Shown in pieces: positions 20,969-30,963 of a DNA stretch of 64,000 nt. The position numbers and the translations under genes are program-made. The DNA lies in assembly GCF_001042525.2 (NCBI RefSeq), contig NZ_CP011921.2:1240001-1304000 (forward strand), in the 5' to 3' direction. Source of the DNA: Francisella orientalis FNO12 (lineage in GTDB: Bacteria; Pseudomonadota; Gammaproteobacteria; Francisellales; Francisellaceae). Positions within the stretch are counted from its first letter, which is position 1, and each line of letters begins with the position of its first letter. Under the pieces are notes generated by a model. The model was not told where the DNA came from, did not search any database, and saw nothing but the letters and a program-made list of their open reading frames with translations.

Positions 20969-21644
20969 AACTGGCAACCAATCCTATTATACCTCCAAAT
21001 ACACCTCCCCACACAACAAGCCAATCAAGGTGCTCACGAATTATTTTTTGAATAATCTCTTTAACCATCTGTGGTGTCAGCTCATCTAATCTTGCATCTA
21101 TAAGTCTTTCTATTTTTTCTAATGCTTTTTGGGAAACACTATTAGTATCTATGTTTAAATTACCCAAAAGCTCAATAACTTTTGCATCAAGCTTACTAAT
21201 AAAAGGTTTACGCAATCCTTCTAACCCATTTTTACCACCTAAAAACATTTCAATCATTGAGCCATATTTACTATCCATTAATATCTCAACAAAACTATCA
21301 AAGATTTTGTTATAATCTATTTTTGTAGCTATATTATTTGCGATATACCTTTTTATCTCATCATTACTAAGAAATTTGTTAAGGTTAGCTTGAGAGAAAA
21401 ATTGTTCCATAATCATTTTTTTTATCGCTTTCTTAAAGCTTTCAAACTTGTTAGGAATTATTCCAGAGCCATAGAGAAAAGGAATTTTTTCAAAAAGCAT
21501 ATATATCGCTATCCAATTAGTTAAAGCCCCTGATAGCGCGTAAAACCCAATATTCTTAACGTGTTCCTCAGCAAAATACCATCCTAATATCGCCAATACT
21601 GCGGCAACAAGATTAGTCAAAAAACTTTTATTAAAAATACTCAT
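20958..21644 (-). CDS. DUF445 family membrane protein
   Basis: A 228-residue protein with an N-terminal hydrophobic pair of helices, ending around residue 50 (ALSGALTNWIAIYMLFEKIP, the DUF445 hallmark), a long amphipathic helical middle, and a C-terminal hydrophobic helix (WGGVFGGIIGLVASFI). DUF445 proteins (YheB/YjiN-type) are membrane-associated with unknown function. Transcribed towards the Mla operon and divergent from rsmE. Confidence 0.82.
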   Translation of the reverse strand: MSIFNKSFLTNLVAAVLAILGWYFAEEHVKNIGFYALSGALTNWIAIYMLFEKIPFLYGSGIIPNKFESFKKAIKKMIMEQFFSQANLNKFLSNDEIKRYIANNIATKIDYNKIFDSFVEILMDSKYGSMIEMFLGGKNGLEGLRKPFISKLDAKVIELLGNLNIDTNSVSQKALEKIERLIDARLDELTPQMVKEIIQKIIREHLDWLVVWGGVFGGIIGLVASFIA

Positions 21645-21714
21645 AAATATACCCTACTTTTTAAATGATTCTGAATTTATAATAAGAAACAATATTTTAT
21701 CAAATTTTAATTTT

Positions 21715-22440
21715 ATGAGAACTATTCGAGGTTTTTTTGCAGATATTTCGATACAAACAACGAAACTATCTATTACTGGTGAATATTATAACTACTTTAA
21801 AAATGTGCTTAGACTTAAAAAATCTGATTTCATAGAGTTATTCAATAATGATGATGGCCTACAATATAAGACACAAATTATCGACATAAACAATAAAAAT
21901 ATATTGTTGGACGTAATAGAAAAAAAAGAAATACATAATGAAAATAGTTATATTGTAAATATCTATCAAGCTATTATCAAAAATGAAAATTTTGAACTTA
22001 TCATACAAAAAGCCACAGAGCTTGGAGTAAATAATATTTATCCTACCATAACCGAGTACACAAACCACAAATTTGATAAAAAAGGATTTGATAAAAAATT
22101 AGAACGCTGGAATAAAATAGCTATCTCTGCCGCAGAACAATGCGAAAGAGTATTTATACCTAAAATTCATAATCCCGTTGAAACTAATACTGTACAGCTA
22201 TTAGATAGTGATATGAATATAACTCTTTGCCCATATTCTAATACTCCTAATAATTTTGAAAATCTTATCAAAACTCACAATAATTTTAATATTTTCATAG
22301 GTCCAGAAGGTGGTTTTAGCAAAAAAGAAAAGGAACTATTTAAAATTAACGGTTTCAATACTATTAATTTAGGTAAAAGAATACTCAAAGCAGAGACTGC
22401 TCCTATAAATATTCTTTCAATAATTAACTTTATTAAATAG
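21715..22440 (+). CDS. rsmE: 16S rRNA m3U1498 methyltransferase RsmE
   Basis: A 241-residue protein with an N-terminal PUA-like domain and a C-terminal SPOUT methyltransferase fold. The SAM-binding knot shows FIGPEGGFSKKEKELF and LGKRILKAETAPI, the family signatures. It methylates N3 of U1498 in 16S rRNA. Its length is typical. Upstream bases to the divergent DUF445 gene are only 70, with promoters presumably there. Confidence 0.92.
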   Translation: MRTIRGFFADISIQTTKLSITGEYYNYFKNVLRLKKSDFIELFNNDDGLQYKTQIIDINNKNILLDVIEKKEIHNENSYIVNIYQAIIKNENFELIIQKATELGVNNIYPTITEYTNHKFDKKGFDKKLERWNKIAISAAEQCERVFIPKIHNPVETNTVQLLDSDMNITLCPYSNTPNNFENLIKTHNNFNIFIGPEGGFSKKEKELFKINGFNTINLGKRILKAETAPINILSIINFIK

Positions 22441-22531
22441 TAAATTTACTCAACATATAATTATTGCAAAACGCCTATTGTAATGCTTTAATTAAGTATC
22501 TTAATACTGTTAATTTTCAGGAAGAATATTC

Positions 22532-24013
22532 ATGGACAAAAATTATCGCACCCTATCTCGTCCTTTTTGGATAGTTTGGGCCATTGAATTCTGGGAAAGA
22601 TTTGGATTTTATGGCTTCCAGGCAATTATTGCTTTGTATTTCACACAGCAATTACATCTTAGCGAACTAGAAACCATTTATCTAATGGGCTCTTTCTTTG
22701 CTTTTACCTATGGATTTATATGGGTAGGCGGAATTATTGGCGACAAAGTCCTCGGAACCAAGCGCACAATATTAATTGGCGCAATAATTCTTTGTCTATC
22801 ATACCTAAGTTTTATCTTTGCTAATGAAAAATCAATATATTACATATTTGCAGGTATCATAGTCGGTAATTCACTATTCAAAGCAAATCCTTCTTCCTTA
22901 ATATCTAAAATGTTTGATAAAGGAGATGGTCGTCTAAATAGCGCAATGACTCTTTACTACCTTGCTATTAATATGGGAGGGTTATTATGTATGGCTTTAA
23001 CTCCTGTAATATCTCAAACTTATGGATATGTTGAAGCCTTTGTGATTTGTGGTATCGGTTTATTTATCGGTATAGTTGGTTTTATAATGTTTTACCGACA
23101 GCTAGAAAACTTAGGTTCAGAAGCAAGTAAAAAGCCCTTAAATATTGCAAATTTGGCATACGTAATAGTTGCGAGTATTATCTTAATATTACTGATAGCA
23201 AATATACTTCCGAATACCGGACTATGTATTTCAATTACTGCTATTGTAGTTATATTAGCTACAATCTATTTCTTAGAAATAGCTCTAAAACTTAAGCCAT
23301 ATGAAAGAAATAGAATGTTAGTCGCTTTAGTACTAATTATTGAAGCAATCTTCTTCTATGCATTGTATTTCCAGATGCCAACAACTCTAACATTTTTTGC
23401 CCTACATAATGTTGATTTATCTATATTTGGATGGCATGTCCCTGCTGCGCAATACCAACTTCTAAATCCTCTATGGTTAATGATACTATCTCCTGTGCTT
23501 GCGATTTTGTATAAAAAAAGTAAGATGACACATGCGACTAAGTTTAGTATAGGTATTGCCCTTATGTTTGTCTCATATGCTATTCTTTATTGCACAAAAT
23601 ATTTTGCTACAGATGGAATTATTTCAGGATACTGGTTAATTCTAACTTATGCTAGCTCATCTTTAGGAGAATTATTAATATCTGGATTAGGATTAGCAAT
23701 GGTTGCTGAACTATGTCCGGCTGCCATATCAGGCTTTGTGATGGGATTCTGGTTCCTTGCGACAATGGTTGCTTCTTACCTAGCATCATATATAGGATCA
23801 TTTATAGCACTTCCTCTATTTGACAATACTATAACTAGTCAACAAAGTTTAGATACTTACACATCTGTATTTGGATATGTTGCAATATCCATACTAATAG
23901 TTACTATCATAATGATTATTATGACACCTATTCTTAATAGATACATAAAAAGAATAGAAGTTACTGATGATCATAGAGCAGATGCTCCTAGCGTGGTAAT
24001 TAAAGTTACGTAG
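22532..24013 (+). CDS. POT/PTR family proton-coupled di-/tripeptide transporter
   Basis: A 493-residue membrane protein with about 14 helices. Helix 1 holds the intact proton-coupling motif EFWERFGFYGF (ExxER-F-Y), followed by GGIIGDKVLGTKRTILIGA and AINMGGLLCMALTPV. It should import small peptides with protons across the inner membrane. It belongs to the same family as the gene at 1563-3002 but keeps the canonical motif. ATG follows AGGAAG at good spacing. It appears monocistronic. Confidence 0.9.
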   Translation: MDKNYRTLSRPFWIVWAIEFWERFGFYGFQAIIALYFTQQLHLSELETIYLMGSFFAFTYGFIWVGGIIGDKVLGTKRTILIGAIILCLSYLSFIFANEKSIYYIFAGIIVGNSLFKANPSSLISKMFDKGDGRLNSAMTLYYLAINMGGLLCMALTPVISQTYGYVEAFVICGIGLFIGIVGFIMFYRQLENLGSEASKKPLNIANLAYVIVASIILILLIANILPNTGLCISITAIVVILATIYFLEIALKLKPYERNRMLVALVLIIEAIFFYALYFQMPTTLTFFALHNVDLSIFGWHVPAAQYQLLNPLWLMILSPVLAILYKKSKMTHATKFSIGIALMFVSYAILYCTKYFATDGIISGYWLILTYASSSLGELLISGLGLAMVAELCPAAISGFVMGFWFLATMVASYLASYIGSFIALPLFDNTITSQQSLDTYTSVFGYVAISILIVTIIMIIMTPILNRYIKRIEVTDDHRADAPSVVIKVT

Positions 24014-24123
24014 CCATAAATACTGAAACCTATTACTCCTTAATGAATTTAATATCCTAAAATTATTTTAATACGTTGTATTTTTGCTAGAATAACTACT
24101 AATGATGAAAAATCTTATTTACT

Positions 24124-25815
24124 ATGAGTACATTTTCTAATAAAACTTGGATATCAAACTATCCAGAATATGCTCCAGCAGATATTCAAGAAAATCAATA
24201 TACAATTTTAGATCTATACGAAAATACAATTATACAATTTCCATATAGAGATGCTGTTTCATGTCATGATGTAAATTTAACATTCTGTGAACTTGATGAC
24301 TTAGCTACTAGTGTCGCGAGTTTCTTACAGAATGATCTGAATATTCAAAAAGGTGATAGAATAGCTATTGTGCTGCCTAACTGCTTACAATTTACTGTCT
24401 GCTTATTTGCCTGTATTAAGATTAGCGCTATTTTTGTCAATACCAATCCTTTATATACGGCTGATGAACTTGAATCAATCTTTAACAACTGTGATATTAA
24501 AGCAGCAATTGTATTGGATATGTTCGCTCATCATATACAAAAAGCTAAAGTAAATATTAACTCATTAGAAAATGTTATTGTTACAAATATTGCTGATTTA
24601 TATCCATTCCCCAAAAAGCAGATTATCGGCTTTGTATCAAAAAACTTAATAAAAGATAAACCTAAATACAATAAAAATATTTTTATACCTTTTAGTAAAG
24701 CTATTAAAGCTGATAAAAAACTATATAAAAAACCTGAAATAGATAGAGAAGATATATTATGTTTACAATATTCAAGTGGTACTACTGGCAAACCCAAAGG
24801 AGCTATATTAACGCATAATAATCTTGCCTCAAATATTCAGCAGATATGGGCATGGGTAAAGCATGATATGGATATGTCTAATCAGGTCATAATAACAGCT
24901 CTACCTCTTTATCACATATTCTCTTTGAGTGCGAACTTATTATGTTTTTTCTTTGCTGGAGCAAAAAATGTTTTGATTCCTAATGCTAGAGATATTAAAG
25001 ATCTAATAAAAACTATGTCAAAAAATGAGTTTACTATATTCAATGGTCTTAATACTTTTTATATGATCATGTTAGAGCATCCTGATTTTGAAAAGATAAA
25101 TAAAACTAGATATCAATACTCTTTAAGTGGTGGTATGCCTATTTCTCGTAAAATATATTTACACTGGCTAGATAGAACAGGTGTCGAACTTAAAGAAGGA
25201 TATGGTATGACGGAAATGTCACCAGCTATTACTTTAAACAAGTTTAATGAGTCAGAAGATGATTACTTCGGCACTTGTGGCTACCCTATTCCAGGTACAG
25301 GCCTTAGTATTAGAGATATTGAAACACAACAAGAAATTAATGAGTGTTATAAAGAGGGAGAAATTTGGCTTAAAGGCCCTCAAAAATGTCGTGGTTTCTG
25401 GAATGATAAACAAAATAATGAACTATACTTTACTGATAATGGTTGGTTAAAAACTGGTGATATAGGATACATCGATAAAAAAGGACGCCTAACTATATCT
25501 GATAGACTCAAGAATATGATTATTGTGTCAGGATTTAATGTTTACCCTCGTGAAGTTGAAATATGTATACTTAAACTAGACTATGTGAAAGAAGTAGCGG
25601 TTACAGGAGTTGAGTCTAAAACTTCTGGGGAGAGAGCTATTGCTTTTATATCCTTAGAAAAAGGTTCCAAAGCAACTGAAGATGATATTATAAAGCACTG
25701 TAAGGAAAAGTTAGCTGGCTATAAAGTTCCTAAATCTTGTATTTTTGTCGAAACTTTACCTAAAAATAATACAGGTAAAATAGATATTAAAAAGTTAAAA
25801 AAAGATTTTTTATAA
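24124..25815 (+). CDS. fadD: Long-chain acyl-CoA synthetase (AMP-forming)
   Basis: A 563-residue adenylate-forming enzyme. It has the AMP-binding P-loop LQYSSGTTGKPKGAILTH (about residue 217), GYGMTEMSPAI, the Asp-containing TGDIGYIDKKGRL and DRLKNMIIVSGFNVYPREVE, and the C-terminal catalytic Lys in NNTGKIDIKKLKK. These match FadD-type fatty acid CoA ligases that activate exogenous fatty acids at the inner membrane. Chain-length preference cannot be read. It stands alone, convergent with the araC pseudogene 8 bp away. Confidence 0.88.
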   Translation: MSTFSNKTWISNYPEYAPADIQENQYTILDLYENTIIQFPYRDAVSCHDVNLTFCELDDLATSVASFLQNDLNIQKGDRIAIVLPNCLQFTVCLFACIKISAIFVNTNPLYTADELESIFNNCDIKAAIVLDMFAHHIQKAKVNINSLENVIVTNIADLYPFPKKQIIGFVSKNLIKDKPKYNKNIFIPFSKAIKADKKLYKKPEIDREDILCLQYSSGTTGKPKGAILTHNNLASNIQQIWAWVKHDMDMSNQVIITALPLYHIFSLSANLLCFFFAGAKNVLIPNARDIKDLIKTMSKNEFTIFNGLNTFYMIMLEHPDFEKINKTRYQYSLSGGMPISRKIYLHWLDRTGVELKEGYGMTEMSPAITLNKFNESEDDYFGTCGYPIPGTGLSIRDIETQQEINECYKEGEIWLKGPQKCRGFWNDKQNNELYFTDNGWLKTGDIGYIDKKGRLTISDRLKNMIIVSGFNVYPREVEICILKLDYVKEVAVTGVESKTSGERAIAFISLEKGSKATEDDIIKHCKEKLAGYKVPKSCIFVETLPKNNTGKIDIKKLKKDFL

Positions 25816-25823
25816 AATTCTCA

Positions 25824-26639
25824 TTAATTCTTGCTGAAAAAATATTGTTTTGGTGTTTTACCAAAAGCTTTGCGAAACATCACTATAAAATTACTTGGAG
25901 ATGCGTACCCAAGCGAATCAGAGACTTCAGTAACAGATATATCTTTTGCTAGCATATCAAGCCCACGTGCTAACTGAGCCTGCTGACGCCAATGAGAAAA
26001 ACTAAGACCAGTTTCAGACAAAAAGATTCTTCTTAATGTTCTAGCCGACATCGCTCCAAATGAGGCCCATTGCTCTAGACTTGTTGTTATTGATAGATTA
26101 TCAATAATTGCATTAGCTACTTTTAAAGCACTATCAGTTTTTGGCATAGGTAAATGAAGAGCTTCTTCTGGAGCTGAGCTAATTTCATTACATATAATTT
26201 TCGCAATATTCTCTTGATCTGATGTTAGCATTTGTTGTTTATCCCATTCTGTTGCTCTAAGAGCAAGAGCTCTAAGCACCTCACTCATCGGAATTACTCT
26301 CGAACTTTTAGGCATTTCATCACATAAGCATGGCAATATAAAAATAACCCAACCAGTTACTAATCCACTTATGCGAATTTTATGAGATGTATTTGGAGGG
26401 ATCTATCCTACTCTATTAGACGGAAGTACCCATGATCCATCAGGAGTACTTACATGTACACCGGACTCAATACAAAATATTTTACCTAGTGAGTGGTCGT
26501 GCCAGTCAGTTTCTTGATTACTTATTTTGTTTTCACTATCAGAAGTATTTCCACCTTTTATAGCTATTATTGAGGGCCCATCAAGCCACTGGCCATAATT
26601 TGATATTTCAACATCAATAACATTTCGGCCGTTTTTCAC
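25824..26639 (-). pseudogene. AraC-family regulator interrupted by one amber codon
   Basis: One reading frame of 272 codons from GTG 26639 with a single in-frame TAG at 26403-26405. Reading through gives a classic layout: a cupin sensor half (WHDHSLGKIFCIESGVHVST, SNRVG-stop-IPPNTSHKIR, where Trp is the usual residue) and a C-terminal double helix-turn-helix (MSARTLRRIFLSETGLSFSHW, SLGYASPSNFIVMFRKAFG). TGG to TAG is one base change. It sits 146 bp from the divergent emrB-emrA-silC operon and would be its natural regulator. The DNA-binding domain may still be made from an internal start. Confidence 0.85.
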
Positions 26640-26672
26640 TATTTATTGTCCATATAATGCTATAATACATTG

Positions 26673-26695
26673 GTAGAAGTCTGCAATAATTCTAC
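26673..26695. promoter_or_regulatory. Inverted repeat between araC remnant and emrB: candidate operator
   Basis: GTAGAA at 26673-26678 and TTCTAC at 26690-26695 form a perfect 6-bp inverted repeat around 11 bases. The arms extend imperfectly to ATTGGTAGAA and TTCTACAAT. It lies in the 146-bp divergent intergenic region, where an AraC regulator would bind. Whether it is bound by anything is inference. Confidence 0.35.
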
Positions 26696-26785
26696 AATAA
26701 AATAAACTGTAAAATTAATTTTCTTAATAACATAGCTAAAAACTATAGTATATTAGCTGTGCTTTGATTATAAAATATATAAATT

Positions 26786-28318
26786 ATGCAGACTGATAAC
26801 ACAACAAAAATTGGCTTTTGGAGTCAAAAAAGAACAATAGTTGCGTTAGCAATAAGCTTGCTAGCATTAGCTGAAATTGTTGACTTAACAATCGTGGTAG
26901 TTGCTATTCCTCAAATCATGGGGGCAATAGGAGCAAATGTTGAAACTATTGCCGATGTAACTACGGTATATATTGTTACCGCTGCAATTTTTATACTATT
27001 ATCGGGTTTAATTATAGAAAAATATGGCATTAAAAGAGTTGCTTTAGTTTCATCTGTAATTTTTGGTATATCATCTATTATGTGTGGTTTATCAACATCT
27101 CTAGCAGAAATGATTGTATTTAGAGCCTTTCAAGGTATGGGAGGAGCATTTTTACCATCAATAGCTCAAACATACATCTCTACAAATTTTAGAAATGAAG
27201 AATACAATAAAATGATGACTGTATATAGCATGGTTATCGTTATGGGTCCGATTATTGGGCCTGTACTTGGTGGTGCTATTTGTGAAAACATGTCATGGGA
27301 ATGGATTTTCTATGTAAACGTACCTCTTTGTATAGTTGCTTTTGTGATCATTTTCTTCATGATGGATGCAACTAAAATTAAAAAAATCAAAATAGACTAT
27401 ATCAGTTTTGGCTTTATGGCTATTGGTGTTGGATGTCTAGAACTTTTTATTGATAATGGAAATACTAATGATTGGTTCTCTTCTATAGAAATGATTATAC
27501 TTTTGAGTATATCTATTGTTTCACTAGGATTTTTTATTTGGAGAGGTTTAATATATTCTTCCGTAGTAAAATTTAGAATATTTAAAAATTTCAACTTTAT
27601 CCTAGCATGTTTTTTATGTTTTATGTTTGTATTATTGTTTTCTGCTGCTATGGCATACTTACCAACAATGCTACAACAAGTATATGGTTATCCTGTTGAT
27701 TTAGCAGGTTATATTACTGCTCCTAGAGGAGTTGCTGCAATTTTTGGCGCTGTAATAACTCAAAACTTCTTAGTAAAAAAACTAGGTATTAGAACTACTA
27801 TCAGCTTAGGAATGCTTACATTTGGAGCATCTTGTCTAATGCAAGCAAGCTTCTCACCGACAGCAAGTGAGTTTGGCATAGTCTTAACTACCGCTATTCA
27901 AGGACCTGGAATAATGATGTTTTTTGTTCCATTTATGAGCGTACTTGTAGTTGGAGTAGCTGATGAAGATATGGGAGATATGTCTGGTTCTTTTAACTTT
28001 TTCAGGAATTTTGGTAGTTCCGTGGGTACTGCTTTTGTGGCGACTTTTATATCAAGAAATCAACAAACTACATATCAAGAATTATCACAAAATATTTCAT
28101 ATATGAATAATAGCTTTCAAGCTTGGACAAATACATTACCGATCGCAAATAATACAGAGGCCATAGCTATAGCAAAACAACAAGTACTGCATCAAAGCAG
28201 TTTATTAAGCTACGTTAACTCTTTTTATGTTGTAGGTATTCTTAGCCTCTTATTAGCTATAGTACCATTTTTATTAAAAGAACCTCCTAAAGACGCTGCT
28301 GTTCAAGCAATGCATTAA
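26786..28318 (+). CDS. emrB: MFS multidrug efflux permease, EmrB/QacA (DHA2) family
   Basis: A 510-residue, 14-helix major facilitator. Helix 1 has ALAEIVDLTIVVVAIPQIM, typical of DHA2 drug-proton antiporters (normally LD.TIVNVALP). Further landmarks are RAFQGMGGAFLPSIAQTYI and VMGPIIGPVLGGAICENMSW (motif C, GPxxGPxxGG). It exports toxic compounds with EmrA and an outer membrane channel. First gene of the three-gene operon, 23 bp before emrA. Confidence 0.92.
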   Translation: MQTDNTTKIGFWSQKRTIVALAISLLALAEIVDLTIVVVAIPQIMGAIGANVETIADVTTVYIVTAAIFILLSGLIIEKYGIKRVALVSSVIFGISSIMCGLSTSLAEMIVFRAFQGMGGAFLPSIAQTYISTNFRNEEYNKMMTVYSMVIVMGPIIGPVLGGAICENMSWEWIFYVNVPLCIVAFVIIFFMMDATKIKKIKIDYISFGFMAIGVGCLELFIDNGNTNDWFSSIEMIILLSISIVSLGFFIWRGLIYSSVVKFRIFKNFNFILACFLCFMFVLLFSAAMAYLPTMLQQVYGYPVDLAGYITAPRGVAAIFGAVITQNFLVKKLGIRTTISLGMLTFGASCLMQASFSPTASEFGIVLTTAIQGPGIMMFFVPFMSVLVVGVADEDMGDMSGSFNFFRNFGSSVGTAFVATFISRNQQTTYQELSQNISYMNNSFQAWTNTLPIANNTEAIAIAKQQVLHQSSLLSYVNSFYVVGILSLLLAIVPFLLKEPPKDAAVQAMH

Positions 28319-28341
28319 TTTTATTATAGGAATAATTTAAA

Positions 28342-29382
28342 ATGACAGAAGAAAAAATACTTGATACTCAGATACCGGAAAAAAAGCAAGAACAGAATGT
28401 GAAAAAAGAATCAAAATTTTCACCTAAGAAAATAGCTATTGGACTTGGTATAATTACTTTAACAACACTTAGTATCTATGGATACTATAAATATAATAAA
28501 GTTTTTCCAAATACTGATAATGCATATGTAAATGCTGATGTAATTAACATATCACCTAAGGTTGGTGGATATATTGAAAAAGTTTATGTACAAAACAACC
28601 AGTATGTACATGAAGGCGATAAGCTAGTACAAATAGATCCTAAAGACTATCAACTACAAGTTGCAAATGCAAACGCAAAAATTATTCAAGCTAAAGGGCA
28701 ATTAGCTGTAGCCCAGGAGCAAGTAAGTGTTGCAAAATCAAATCTCACCAAAGCTCAATCATCGCTTGATACAGCTACAAGTATGGCTGATAGATATATA
28801 AAACTCTATAAAGAAGATGCAGGATCTCTACAAGATGCTCAAAAATACATAAATCAAAAAATACAAGCAGAAAAAGCTAAGGATGAAGCATATTCATCTC
28901 TGAAACAAGCTCTTGTACAAGTAGAAATAGCAAAAGCTCAAGTTGGTGCTGCAAAAGTTGGATACGATAATGCTAGTCTAAATCTAAGCTATACAACTCT
29001 TATTGCTCCAGACGATGGTTATGTTTCAAACCTAAAAATATATAAAGGGCAACTTGTTTCTACTGGACAACCATTATTTGGTTTCATTGATAACAAAACG
29101 TGGTGGATAGATGCCAACTTTAAAGAAACTGATCTTGATAGAATCAAACCTGGACAATCAGTAAAAATTGAACTAGATATGTATAGTCATACTTATACAG
29201 GTACGGTGAATAGTATTAGCTACGCAACTGGTTCGGTATTTTCACTGCTGCCACCTGAAAATGCCTCTGGTAACTGGGTTAAAGTTACGCAACGCTTTCC
29301 AGTAAAAATAGTACTAAAAAATGACACTAAATATCCTTTGAGGGTTGGTGCCAGTACAATAGTAAAAGTAGATACTTTATAG
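28342..29382 (+). CDS. emrA: Membrane fusion protein EmrA (EmrA1 of Francisella)
   Basis: A 346-residue periplasmic adaptor. It has one N-terminal membrane helix (about residues 33-50), then the biotinyl-lipoyl fold (NTDNAYVNADVINISPKVGG, VQIDPKDYQLQVANANA), a long coiled-coil hairpin and a beta-barrel domain (APDDGYVSNLKIYKGQLVS). It links EmrB with the outer membrane channel. In Francisella the emrA1 gene next to silC is reported to matter for oxidative stress resistance and virulence; the identification here is by context. Its stop is directly followed by the next start. Confidence 0.9.
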   Translation: MTEEKILDTQIPEKKQEQNVKKESKFSPKKIAIGLGIITLTTLSIYGYYKYNKVFPNTDNAYVNADVINISPKVGGYIEKVYVQNNQYVHEGDKLVQIDPKDYQLQVANANAKIIQAKGQLAVAQEQVSVAKSNLTKAQSSLDTATSMADRYIKLYKEDAGSLQDAQKYINQKIQAEKAKDEAYSSLKQALVQVEIAKAQVGAAKVGYDNASLNLSYTTLIAPDDGYVSNLKIYKGQLVSTGQPLFGFIDNKTWWIDANFKETDLDRIKPGQSVKIELDMYSHTYTGTVNSISYATGSVFSLLPPENASGNWVKVTQRFPVKIVLKNDTKYPLRVGASTIVKVDTL

Positions 29383-30864
29383 GTGACTACTATGATTAAA
29401 AATAAAATTATTTCATCAGTATTGATTACAACGACATTCTTAATATCTAGTTGTAGCTTTTTCGATCCGAAATATGAAAGACCTGAAGTTAAAGCACCAG
29501 CTCTATGGAATAGCCAAGATAAGAATGTCGAAATAACGAAAAACTGGAATCTTACAAAAATTGCATGGTGGAGAGAGTTTCACGATCCAATATTAAATAA
29601 CCTTATAACCACAGCACTAAAAGATAACAATAAATTACAAGTTTCTATAGGAAATATCCTCCAAGCTAATGCAGAAATAAATAAAGCTAACTATGGTTGG
29701 TTACCTACAACAAGTGTTGGAGGTGGTGGATTTGTAGCTCAAGCTTTTGATATTAATTCAAATTCAAGCATACCTCAACTTAACAATGTTGGCACCCAAA
29801 CTGCTGATGGCTCTTTAGTAGGTATAATCCCTAGTTATACAATAAATATTGCTAGACAGTTTAAATTAGGAGAAATTTCTAGATTAAGCAAAAAGATGCA
29901 AGTCAACCTTAAAAACACTACTAGACTATCAATCATAAGTCAGGTTAGTGCAGCATATTTCTCATTAATTGCAGCTCAAGAACAATTAAAATTACAAACT
30001 CAAATGGTTAATCAACTTGAGTTACTTTTCTATTATGCTAAAAATCAACATAAACTTGGGGCAACATCTCCAATGTTAGAAGAGGTTATCAGACAACAGC
30101 TTGAAGCTCAAAAAGGGAAAGTGGATATGATCAAGAATAATATAGTCCATTTCCAAAACACTCTCAAAATATTAATGGGAAGAAATCCCGGTAAGATAGT
30201 AACATCAAGAATGCTAAATGATATAGATGCTGATGTTAAGGTGCCTGTTAATATGCCTTCCCAAGTATTAGAAAATAGACCCGATGTAGCTATTGCTGAA
30301 TATAAGTTACAAACAGCTAATGCAAATATAGGTTTAGCTCGATCTCAATTCTTCCCGAGCATAGATCTAACAGGAACTTTTGGAAACGCAACCCTTGCTC
30401 TTGGAGAGCTTGCAACCATGAATGCTTGGGCATGGGCAGCTGAAGCTGTAACAGCTGTACCAATATTTAATTTGAGCATTCTTGCAGATAGTGATAAAGC
30501 TAAAGCACAATTCTACCAAGCATATTATGACTATATTAGTACTCTACAAAAAGCATTCCAAGATGTTGATGATACTCTATCTGAAAGATCTGCAAATGAA
30601 AAAAATTATACGAAACAAACAGTTTCTCTGAAATCAACAGAAAGACAAGAAAGTATATTCTCTAAAAAGTATAGTTCTGGCGCTATTAGCAAAGCACAGT
30701 ATACAGATATTACTCTTAATGTACTTTATCAACAAATGCAGGTAAATCAAGCAAAGCTAAAATCTTTGATAAGTATTGTCAATCTATACCAAGCTCTAGG
30801 TGCTGGTTACAATGTTGATAACTACATAGATCCTCATTATGATAACCCTGCTTTTGATAAGTAG
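29383..30864 (+). CDS. silC: Outer membrane efflux lipoprotein (NodT/OprM type, SilC of Francisella)
   Basis: A 493-residue TolC-family lipoprotein with a lipobox at LISSC near residue 24, and two repeats of the outer-membrane-factor domain. Family features include WWREFHDPILNNLITTALKD and VLENRPDVAIAEYKLQTANANIG near the middle. It forms the outer membrane channel of the EmrAB pump. The reading frame allows GTG 29383, which touches the emrA stop, or ATG 29392 three codons later; I regard the ATG as equally likely. The name silC follows the Francisella gene next to emrA1. Confidence 0.88.
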   Translation: MTTMIKNKIISSVLITTTFLISSCSFFDPKYERPEVKAPALWNSQDKNVEITKNWNLTKIAWWREFHDPILNNLITTALKDNNKLQVSIGNILQANAEINKANYGWLPTTSVGGGGFVAQAFDINSNSSIPQLNNVGTQTADGSLVGIIPSYTINIARQFKLGEISRLSKKMQVNLKNTTRLSIISQVSAAYFSLIAAQEQLKLQTQMVNQLELLFYYAKNQHKLGATSPMLEEVIRQQLEAQKGKVDMIKNNIVHFQNTLKILMGRNPGKIVTSRMLNDIDADVKVPVNMPSQVLENRPDVAIAEYKLQTANANIGLARSQFFPSIDLTGTFGNATLALGELATMNAWAWAAEAVTAVPIFNLSILADSDKAKAQFYQAYYDYISTLQKAFQDVDDTLSERSANEKNYTKQTVSLKSTERQESIFSKKYSSGAISKAQYTDITLNVLYQQMQVNQAKLKSLISIVNLYQALGAGYNVDNYIDPHYDNPAFDK

Positions 30865-30963
30865 TGACCTTTCAATAACCTAAACACATTATCTTAGTAA
30901 TAAATAATTTGTTGTTATGATAAAATCTCTCAAAATTAAAATCTTAGTTAAAGGCAATCTAAT

